NCBI GenBank assembly: GCA_021647535.1
Contig: JAKIUO010000100.1
Location: forward strand, 1 to 10,806
Length of the DNA stretch: 10,806 nucleotides
DNA from: Hyphomicrobiaceae bacterium
Lineage (GTDB): Bacteria; Pseudomonadota; Alphaproteobacteria; Rhizobiales; JAKIUO01
Reading direction: 5' to 3'
Of the stretch, positions 5,847 through 10,806 are shown in pieces. Position numbers and translations under genes: made by a program. A model generated the notes under the pieces. It was not told the origin of the DNA, searched no databases, and was given only the letters and a program-made list of their open reading frames with translations. The first letter of the stretch is position 1. The number at the start of each line of letters is the position of its first letter.

Positions 5847-6500
5847 ATGGCTGAGATCAATGAACTGAACGCAACCTCGCGTAAAAGTGCCGGCAAGGGG
5901 GCCGCACGCGCCATTCGCCGCGAGGGCCGTGTCCCGGCGGTCATCTATGGCGATAATAAAGAGCCTGAAGCGATTTCACTGGACTTTGTGGATGTGCTCA
6001 AAGCCATGAATACAGGCATGTTTTTGTCCACTGTTTATGATGTCAATATTGACGGGGGTGCCATGGCGCGCGTTATTCCTCGCGATATTCAGGTGGATCC
6101 GGTCAAAGATTTCCCCATGCATGTGGATTTTCTGCGCATTAAGAAAAACGCCAGGATTGTTGTCGAAATTGCCGTTAACTTTCTGAATGAAGAAGAGTGT
6201 CCAGGCCTGAAAGCTGGCGGCGCCTTCAATGTTGTGCGCCATGAGATCGAAGTCTCGTGCCCTGCTGATGCTATTCCAGAGAGTATTGATCTGGATGTGG
6301 GGAGCCTGGAGATTGGGACAACGCTACATGCCTCGGATCTTAAACTGCCCGGGAATATCGAGTTGACCATTACAGATCGTGACTTTTCGATCGTCTCCGT
6401 AGTGGGTCAGATGGCTGAAGTGGCTGAAGGCGCACCAGAAGTTGCCGAAGAGAGTGGCGACGAAGATGAGGGTGAAGGCGAAGACAAAGACAAGGAATAA
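5847..6500 (+). CDS. rplY: 50S ribosomal protein L25 / general stress protein Ctc
   Basis: Ribosomal protein of the long L25 (Ctc/TL5) type, 217 residues, binding 5S rRNA in the central protuberance of the large subunit. The N-terminal L25 domain covers about residues 4–98: NATSRKSAGKGAARAIRREGRVPAVIYG, shown here as ARAIRREGRVPAVIYG near 20–35, and PVKDFPMHVDFLRI near 85–98 are typical. The C-terminal beta domain follows (about 100–185). The last 25 or so residues form an acidic tail of Glu, Asp, Gly and Lys (SGDEDEGEGEDKDKE), common in alphaproteobacterial members but variable. A strong AAGGAG lies ten bases before the ATG, fitting a highly expressed gene. It leads the rplY–pth–ychF cluster, all involved in translation. 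Confidence 0.96.
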   Translation: MAEINELNATSRKSAGKGAARAIRREGRVPAVIYGDNKEPEAISLDFVDVLKAMNTGMFLSTVYDVNIDGGAMARVIPRDIQVDPVKDFPMHVDFLRIKKNARIVVEIAVNFLNEEECPGLKAGGAFNVVRHEIEVSCPADAIPESIDLDVGSLEIGTTLHASDLKLPGNIELTITDRDFSIVSVVGQMAEVAEGAPEVAEESGDEDEGEGEDKDKE

Positions 6501-6503
6501 TTT

Positions 6504-6540
6504 CCTGTTTTTCTTCAAAACCCCTGTTTCTTCTTCAAAA
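6504..6540 (+). repeat. imperfect tandem duplication in the rplY–pth spacer
   Basis: CCTGTTTTTCTTCAAAA at 6504–6520 recurs as CCTGTTTCTTCTTCAAAA at 6523–6540, period about 19–20 bases. Pyrimidine-rich, non-coding, directly after the rplY stop. Probably a slippage or recombination duplication; a role as an unwound or Rho-loading site is possible but unsupported. Confidence 0.6.
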
Positions 6541-6548
6541 ATCATTGT

Positions 6549-6584
6549 CCGGTTCTGTCTTAAACCCAAGGCGGAACCGGTTTT
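6549..6584 (+). terminator. terminator-like hairpin between rplY and pth
   Basis: CCGGTTCTG (6549–6557) pairs with CGGAACCGG (6572–6580), including one G·T pair, around a 14-base loop, followed by TTTT. It ends about 14 bases before the pth ATG and so precedes the GGGGA ribosome-binding site. The short T-run suggests partial read-through: attenuation of pth–ychF relative to rplY, or a processing site. Confidence 0.5.
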
Positions 6585-6598
6585 GATGGGGACGATCC

Positions 6599-7369
6599 AT
6601 GAAACTGATTGTTGGCCTTGGAAATCCGGGTGGAAAATACGCTCAAAATCGGCACAATGTCGGCTTTATGGCCGTTGATGAACTGTTCGAGCACCATGAT
6701 TTTTCTCCCTGGCGCAAGCGTTTTTCAGGGGTGGTGGCTGAAGGGCGCATCGGGCGCAATAAATGTCTGTTGCTTAAACCCTCCACTTTTATGAACGAAT
6801 CAGGCCGCTCGGTTGGCGAGGCCCTGCGCTTTTACAAGCTTGATCTTGAAGATGTATTCGTTCTCTATGACGAGATTGATCTGGTGCCGGGCAAGTTGAA
6901 GGCCAAGTGCAGCGGCGGAAATGCCGGGCATAATGGGCTGCGTTCGATGAGCGCGCATGTGGGCAATGATTATCATCGCATTCGCATTGGTGTCGGGCGG
7001 CCCGCGCAAAAATCGCAGGTGGCCAATCATGTGCTGCGCGATTTTTCCAAAGCGGATGAGGAGTGGCGCGCCCCTCTGCTGGATGCCATTGCTCGTAAAT
7101 TCAGCACCTATCTGGAGCAGGGGACGGCGCAATTTCTGAATGAGGTGGCAGAGCATCTGGCCCCGCTTGATGAGGCCCGACCTGGAAAGGATAGGGGGCG
7201 CAACAAAACGGGTGCCTCCCAAAATAAGGGCAAGAGTGCGCCCGCTCAGCAGCAAGGCAAACAAAAAAGCCAAAAAGCTGCGCGCGAAGACAAATCAACA
7301 ACCGGGGATGAAGGCGGGCCACTGGCTGACATGCTAAGCATCTGGAAGAAATCAACTAAAGACAAATAA
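6599..7369 (+). CDS. pth: peptidyl-tRNA hydrolase with long C-terminal extension
   Basis: Cleaves the ester bond of peptidyl-tRNAs dropped from ribosomes, recycling tRNA. Active-site residues align with E. coli Pth: Asn9 and catalytic His19 (GLGNPG…RHNVGF), Asn66 (FMNESG), Asp91 (YDEIDLVPG) and Asn112 (GHNGL), then HRIRIGVGRP. The core ends near residue 186. E. coli Pth has about 194 residues; this has 256, with an extra tail rich in Lys, Gln, Ala, Gly and Ser from about 195, ending in a hydrophobic/charged segment GPLADMLSIWKK (240–251). I recall similar short terminal segments in other alphaproteobacterial Pth proteins. GGGGA lies eight bases upstream of the ATG. It follows rplY after 98 bases and precedes ychF by 41. 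The last codons lie inside a tandem repeat that continues into the spacer. Confidence 0.96.
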   Translation: MKLIVGLGNPGGKYAQNRHNVGFMAVDELFEHHDFSPWRKRFSGVVAEGRIGRNKCLLLKPSTFMNESGRSVGEALRFYKLDLEDVFVLYDEIDLVPGKLKAKCSGGNAGHNGLRSMSAHVGNDYHRIRIGVGRPAQKSQVANHVLRDFSKADEEWRAPLLDAIARKFSTYLEQGTAQFLNEVAEHLAPLDEARPGKDRGRNKTGASQNKGKSAPAQQQGKQKSQKAAREDKSTTGDEGGPLADMLSIWKKSTKDK

Positions 7370-7404
7370 AATTAAAGACAAATATAGTTAAAGACGGGGA
7401 TTAA
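7357..7404 (+). repeat. three 16-base tandem copies spanning the pth stop codon
   Basis: Units start at 7357, 7373 and 7389: TAAAGACAAATAAAAT, TAAAGACAAATATAGT and TAAAGACGGGGATTAA. The first two share their first 12 bases; the third keeps TAAAGAC. Copy 1 encodes the end of Pth (KDK and the stop); copies 2 and 3 are the spacer, and copy 3 supplies the GGGGA ahead of ychF. Confidence 0.75.
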
Positions 7405-7410
7405 GTCATT

Positions 7411-8508
7411 ATGGGCTTTAAATGCGGTATTGTCGGACTGCCAAATGTGGGCAAATCCACCTTGTTCAATGCGCTGACGCAAACGGCGGCGGCAGAGGCG
7501 GCCAATTTCCCGTTCTGCACCATAGAACCAAATGTCGGGGAGGTCAGCGTGCCTGATGCCCGGCTTGATAAAATTGCGCAAACGGCGGGCTCAAAGGAAA
7601 TCATTCCAACTCGACTGACCTTTGTTGATATTGCCGGGCTGGTGGCTGGCGCCTCGAAAGGCGAGGGGCTGGGCAATCAGTTTCTGGCCAATATCCGTGA
7701 AGTTGACGCCATTGCCTATGTTCTGCGTTGCTTTGATGATGATAATATCACCCATGTGGCGGGCAAGATCGACCCTTTGTCCGACGCTGAAATCGTTGAA
7801 ACCGAACTGATGCTGTCCGATCTGGAAAGCCTTGAAAAACGCCTGCCAGCCCTGGAGAAAAAAGCCAAGGGGCAGGACAAGGCCGCCAGGGAAACCATGG
7901 TCGTTATTGAAAAAGCGCTGGTGCCTCTAAATGAAGGAAAACCGGCGAGATTTGCCGAAATTATCGACACTGAACAAGAGGCTTTTCGGGCGCTCAACCT
8001 GCTGACTTCAAAACCGGTGCTTTATGTGTGCAATGTCGATGAGGACAGCGCGGCGGACGGCAATGATTATTCTAAGCTGGTTGAGCAACAAGCCGCCAAA
8101 GAGGGTGCGGTCAGTGTCATTATTTCGGCGCAGATCGAAGAAGAAGTGGCGCAATTGCCGGACGATGAGCGTGCCGAATTTTTGGCTGATCTTGGTCTTG
8201 AAGAGCCCGGCCTTAATCGGCTCATTCGTTCCGGCTATGAGCTGCTGCATCTCATCACCTATTTTACCGCCGGTCCAAAAGAAGCGCGTGCCTGGACCAT
8301 TCGCACCGGCATGATGGCCCCGCAGGCTGCTGGTGTCATCCATACCGATTTTGAAAAGGGCTTTATTCGCGCTGAAACCATCGCCTATGATGATTTTATC
8401 GGACTGGGCGGCGAGCAAGGGGCCAAAGAAGCAGGAAAAATGCGTCTTGAAGGCAAGGAATATGTTGTTGTTGACGGCGATATCATGCATTTTCGCTTCA
8501 ATAATTAA
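7411..8508 (+). CDS. ychF: redox-regulated ATPase YchF (Obg-related)
   Basis: Ribosome-associated ATPase of the Obg/TRAFAC class, cytoplasmic, 365 residues like its E. coli counterpart. The P-loop is GLPNVGKS at 9–16; NFPFCTIEPN follows at 32–41, with Cys36 equivalent to the redox-sensitive Cys35 of E. coli YchF; DIAGLVAGASKGEGLGNQF begins at 73; and the G4 position reads NVDE at 208–211 instead of NKxD, the change that gives YchF preference for ATP. A coiled-coil insertion (about 125–170) and a C-terminal TGS domain (about 281–364) follow. GGGGA lies about ten bases before the ATG. It is the last gene of the rplY–pth–ychF cluster; pth–ychF adjacency is widespread in proteobacteria. Confidence 0.97.
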   Translation: MGFKCGIVGLPNVGKSTLFNALTQTAAAEAANFPFCTIEPNVGEVSVPDARLDKIAQTAGSKEIIPTRLTFVDIAGLVAGASKGEGLGNQFLANIREVDAIAYVLRCFDDDNITHVAGKIDPLSDAEIVETELMLSDLESLEKRLPALEKKAKGQDKAARETMVVIEKALVPLNEGKPARFAEIIDTEQEAFRALNLLTSKPVLYVCNVDEDSAADGNDYSKLVEQQAAKEGAVSVIISAQIEEEVAQLPDDERAEFLADLGLEEPGLNRLIRSGYELLHLITYFTAGPKEARAWTIRTGMMAPQAAGVIHTDFEKGFIRAETIAYDDFIGLGGEQGAKEAGKMRLEGKEYVVVDGDIMHFRFNN

Positions 8509-8599
8509 GCCGCTTTCATCCCCCTCACAAGTTGGAGTTTAGAGACCGGTATCCAGTCGTGGTGATTTTTTCTAAACGTAAAGCCTATAGTATCAGTCG

Positions 8600-8701
8600 C
8601 CAAACCTCCCGTTTTTCTATCATAAATTTCAAAAAGTAAGGGGTTTGGGGAACTCGTTCCCCAAACGGGCCAGAAAGCCAATAATCGGCGGCAGCCCGTT
8701 T
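8600..8701 (+). other. mutually exclusive stems, possible regulatory RNA or repeat element
   Basis: A perfect hairpin GTTTGGGGAA–CTCG–TTCCCCAAAC occupies 8643–8666. Its 5' arm can instead pair with upstream CCAAACCTC (8600–8608 with 8640–8648), and its 3' flank AAACGGGC (8663–8670) can pair with GCCCGTTT (8694–8701). These pairings cannot all form at once. No T-run follows the central hairpin. It could be a switch-like leader, an sRNA, or a REP-like intergenic repeat. Confidence 0.4.
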
Positions 8702-8738
8702 GCGAAGCAAAACTTTGAGAATTGAATGGCTCTGGGTC

Positions 8739-8764
8739 AGCTGCTGGCAGGCAGCTTTTGTTTT
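8739..8764 (+). terminator. probable intrinsic terminator downstream of ychF
   Basis: AGCTGC (8739–8744) pairs with GCAGCT (8751–8756) around TGGCAG, followed by TTTGTTTT. Although some 230 bases past the ychF stop, it is the best terminator on this strand before the next gene. Confidence 0.5.
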
Positions 8765-8838
8765 CCGTGCTGGCCAGTTTTCCTTGAGAGTGCTAGATAT
8801 TATGCAGTTTTATTTACTGAGTCAGGAAGGAATATCCC

Positions 8839-9390
8839 ATGCAGATGGAAATGGTGCTGACGGTAATGGCGAGTGACCGGCCTGGTATTGTCGAGCTTTT
8901 GTCCGATGTTGTGGCCAGTTATGATGGCAACTGGGTAGACAGCGCGATGTCGCGTCTGGGGGGTGAGTTTGCCGGTATTTTGCGGATTGAACTGGATGAG
9001 AGCAAGGCGGAGGGCCTGGAAAAGGCGCTGGCCGCACTTGGTGAAGATGGCATCTCCATTTCTGTGCGCAAGAGCAATGAGGCGAGCGAGCTGCCTGCCG
9101 CGCCCATTGGACGCAAGAAGGGACGCAAGGCCTATTTCGAGGTGATTGGGCAGGACCATAAGGGGATTGTGCGCGATGTTTCAAAGGTGCTGGCTGATAA
9201 CAAAGTCAATGTCGATGAGCTGCGCACGCATATTTTTGAAGGCTCGATGACAGGAGAGCATATGTTTTCCGCCGAGGCTGATATTGTCTTGCCGGATGGA
9301 TTGGAAATGGAAGAGCTCTGCGAGCAGCTTGAAGATCTGGCGAGCGACCTGATGGTCGATGTCAAAATGTGCTCCATCAAGGGCAAATAG
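8839..9390 (+). CDS. two-ACT-domain protein, GcvR-like regulator
   Basis: Soluble protein of 183 residues made of two ACT domains: about 4–76, opening MVLTVMASDRPGIVELLSDV, and about 97–180, opening AYFEVIGQDHKGIVRDVSKV. ACT domains bind small ligands, often amino acids. This layout matches the glycine-cleavage repressor family (GcvR), which in E. coli acts by contacting GcvA rather than by binding DNA. No DNA-binding or catalytic domain is visible. The linker (about 81–97) is basic (GRKKGRK). GGAAGGA lies eight bases before the ATG at 8839; Met3 is an alternative. It is flanked by an inverted-repeat-rich non-coding region upstream and a bidirectional terminator downstream, so it is probably a single-gene unit. 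No glycine cleavage genes are nearby, so the ligand and target are unknown. Confidence 0.85.
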   Translation: MQMEMVLTVMASDRPGIVELLSDVVASYDGNWVDSAMSRLGGEFAGILRIELDESKAEGLEKALAALGEDGISISVRKSNEASELPAAPIGRKKGRKAYFEVIGQDHKGIVRDVSKVLADNKVNVDELRTHIFEGSMTGEHMFSAEADIVLPDGLEMEELCEQLEDLASDLMVDVKMCSIKGK

Positions 9391-9392
9391 GC

Positions 9393-9426
9393 TGATTTTC
9401 TCCCGGTCCACACCGGGAGAAAATCA
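9393..9426. terminator. strong bidirectional terminator
   Basis: A perfect 15-pair stem: TGATTTTCTCCCGGT (9393–9407) and ACCGGGAGAAAATCA (9412–9426) around a CCAC loop. The GC-rich upper part with A/T-rich ends supplies T-rich flanks in both directions. It lies between the convergent ACT-domain gene and the alpha/beta hydrolase and can serve both. Confidence 0.85.
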
Positions 9427-9462
9427 AAGCGAAGAAAAATATCCAGTTCTTGGCAGGTGAGC

Positions 9463-10806
9463 CTATGGGGCGATTTCTGTGCCATGAAACGTCCAATATG
9501 TACCGCGATCAATCTTGACCGATCGGAGAGTTTCCCGGTCGGCAGCACGGGTGCCGCCAAAGACAGATAAAATATCGTTAATCATGGATTTGGCTTCAGC
9601 CCAATAGCTGTGCCCGAGCATGTTGGAACCTTGCACACCTGTGGCATCAACCGTATCTATGTCTTTGACAATAATAATATTTTCGCCCGCTTCGCCCGCC
9701 CTGGCGCTGTCATGAAACTTGCGTGAGGCCAAGAGAGCCTTGTCGTCGCCAGACACATAAAGCGTCACATGTCTGGAGGCTTCAACCATTTTGGGGGCGA
9801 TATTATCGCGAAAGACCCTGGCGTTTATATCCGGGGCGGCAAGAATGATCTCACGAAAACGTTTTTTGAATTTCTTGTCTTCGTTGACGAGAGAGCGCAC
9901 CGCACCAGTGAGGGCGCGACTGCCCATGGAGTGAGCGATCAGATAGATATTTTTGGCTTGTGTTTGTTCAACAAAATCCTTCAGGAACTCCTTGATATTG
10001 GTCTGCGCCCACAAAATATTATCTTCATCCTTGGTGTAGGCCTGCAGCTTGCCTGTCGAGGGCCAGCTATAAAAGACGGGAGCACCATCAAAGTTCAGAT
10101 CATAAGAGATTTGTGCGGTGCGGCGTGCTGCATCCTTGAAGGTGACATTATAGCCATGCACAAAAATAAAGGCATTTTTGCCCCTTGAGTTTTGAATGGT
10201 ATTTTTCAGCTTGTTGAAATAGGCCTCTTTGTTCTCTGGCAAAATCTCCATGAGCAGGACATGTTTGTCGGGGTCTTCCTTCCAGTTCGAGGGCCAGTAT
10301 GATGTGGTTTCGAGCTCGCCGGGCTGATGGGATTTGGGAATGGCAACTTCGCAAATGCCATAGCTTATTGTTTTGGGTTCAGAAGGCTGACCACCGAAAA
10401 AGCCAGCCAGAATAACTGATTTCGAGGGTTTTCCTCCAAAAAACCCACCCAGCTTGCTTGTGTCTTGCTGCTGGCGGTCTGTGGCATAATAGACTTTGAC
10501 AATTGTGTGGTTTTCCGGTTGCTTGTCTGTTTTCACAGCGGCTGTTTCTGGCGCATTTCCTGGTGAAAGGCTCCGTGATGCCGAAGAGGGTTCGCTTGTT
10601 GGCGGGGCAATTGCTGGAGGTGCAACCACTGGTTTGACGGGGCGTCTAACTGGTGAGCGTGACGCTGATTTTGGCTTGCTGGCGCTTCTTGTGGTTCTTG
10701 TGGCGCTCCTTGTACCACTTTGCGTTTCTCTGGTCTGCTCGCGCTGCCGTCTGGCTGCTTGTTCACGACGGCGGGCAAGGGCTGCGACGCGTTTTTGTTT
10801 CTGTCG
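9463..10806 (-). CDS. alpha/beta hydrolase of the DUF900 type (5' end outside window)
   Basis: The frame is open from the window edge to the stop at 9463, 447 codons, with no convincing start. A GTG at 10629 is possible but sits in low-complexity sequence that continues in frame upstream, so the true start is probably beyond 10806. The first 60 or so visible residues are rich in Arg, Gln, Lys, Ser and Thr with almost no acidic residues, then a Pro/Ala/Ser-rich stretch, likely disordered. The catalytic domain begins at VKVYYATDR and includes FVHGYNVTFKDAARR, the nucleophile elbow AHSMG with Ser encoded at 9930–9928, AAPD (likely acid) and LGHSYW (likely catalytic His). This fits predicted esterases/lipases of DUF900; substrate unknown. 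Just after YYATDR there is a 14-residue internal duplication (GFFGGKPS/GFFGGQPS). A signal peptide or membrane anchor would lie outside the window. Confidence 0.88.
   Translation of the reverse strand, partial: RQKQKRVAALARRREQAARRQREQTRETQSGTRSATRTTRSASKPKSASRSPVRRPVKPVVAPPAIAPPTSEPSSASRSLSPGNAPETAAVKTDKQPENHTIVKVYYATDRQQQDTSKLGGFFGGKPSKSVILAGFFGGQPSEPKTISYGICEVAIPKSHQPGELETTSYWPSNWKEDPDKHVLLMEILPENKEAYFNKLKNTIQNSRGKNAFIFVHGYNVTFKDAARRTAQISYDLNFDGAPVFYSWPSTGKLQAYTKDEDNILWAQTNIKEFLKDFVEQTQAKNIYLIAHSMGSRALTGAVRSLVNEDKKFKKRFREIILAAPDINARVFRDNIAPKMVEASRHVTLYVSGDDKALLASRKFHDSARAGEAGENIIIVKDIDTVDATGVQGSNMLGHSYWAEAKSMINDILSVFGGTRAADRETLRSVKIDRGTYWTFHGTEIAP
10366..10449 (-). repeat. 42-base in-frame tandem duplication inside the hydrolase gene
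   Basis: Two successive 14-residue units, GGFFGGKPSKSVIL and AGFFGGQPSEPKTI, encoded by two 42-base segments. Protein similarity (GFFGGxPS) is clearer than DNA similarity, so the duplication is not recent or has diverged. Confidence 0.65.

Larger units (their letters stand above)
8509..8838 (+). other. 330-base intergenic region rich in inverted repeats, ychF to ACT-domain gene
   Basis: No open frame here has protein character. It contains alternative stems (listed separately), a terminator-like hairpin near 8739–8764, and a TATTAT at 8798–8803 that could be a -10 for the next gene, without a convincing -35. No known riboswitch was recognised; in particular I see no glycine-aptamer core. Confidence 0.5.

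Noticed and set aside
6800..7273. 157-codon minus-strand open frame
   Set aside because: Antisense to pth across its active-site region; no start signal.
8008..8490. 160-codon minus-strand open frame
   Set aside because: Antisense to ychF, whose TGS domain is intact here.
8509..8838. Possible glycine riboswitch ahead of a GcvR-like gene
   Set aside because: The conserved glycine-aptamer core sequences are not present; only generic inverted repeats are seen.
8726..8860. Mini open frame of about 43 codons starting in the intergenic region and running into the ACT-domain gene
   Set aside because: Weak ribosome-binding site, crosses the likely terminator at 8739–8764 and ends out of frame within the real gene.
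1..10806. CRISPR array, tRNA/rRNA, insertion sequence, prophage or defence genes
   Set aside because: No regularly spaced repeats, cloverleaf-like sequences, transposase or phage-like open frames were seen on either strand.

Overview
The window looks like a chromosomal segment from an alphaproteobacterium that is probably motile. This is inferred from gene families and order, not from a marker gene. Supporting points are the ribF–ileS neighbourhood next to a class IIA HAD hydrolase of the TIGR01459 type, the rplY(ctc)–pth–ychF cluster, a CheY/CheZ-like pair, and a DUF900-type alpha/beta hydrolase. Base composition is moderate by eye. There are no tRNA or rRNA genes, CRISPR arrays, insertion sequences or phage genes.

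Left part (1–3443): the minus strand carries the N-terminal 579 codons of isoleucyl-tRNA synthetase, cut by the window edge, and upstream of it ribF (FAD/FMN synthesis). Between them, on the opposite strand, is a 60-residue putative two-helix membrane protein whose stop codon abuts the ribF stop codon with no gap.

Middle (3444–5613): cheY and a CheZ-like phosphatase gene lie on the plus strand, separated by 325 bases rich in inverted repeats. cheZ converges, with a 3-base gap, on a minus-strand HAD hydrolase. In the order I recall for alphaproteobacteria, the HAD gene, ribF and ileS form one series, so the cheY–cheZ pair sits antiparallel inside it. A CtrA-like site lies upstream of cheY.

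Right of centre (5614–8838): a divergent promoter region separates the HAD gene from rplY (ribosomal protein L25/Ctc). rplY is followed by pth (peptidyl-tRNA hydrolase) and ychF (Obg-related ATPase), all translation-linked. Both spacers of this cluster contain short tandem duplications, and the rplY–pth spacer also holds a terminator-like hairpin. After ychF come 330 non-coding bases with several inverted repeats, some mutually exclusive, ending in a likely terminator.

Right end (8839–10806): a two-ACT-domain GcvR-like protein converges, across a strong bidirectional terminator, on a minus-strand alpha/beta hydrolase whose 5' end lies beyond the window.

Most of the window is housekeeping. 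I see no clear new multi-gene system. The best leads are the inverted-repeat-rich cheY–cheZ spacer, the FliM-like peptide at the end of CheZ, the palindromic -35 apparently shared by two divergent promoters, and the competing stems after ychF.
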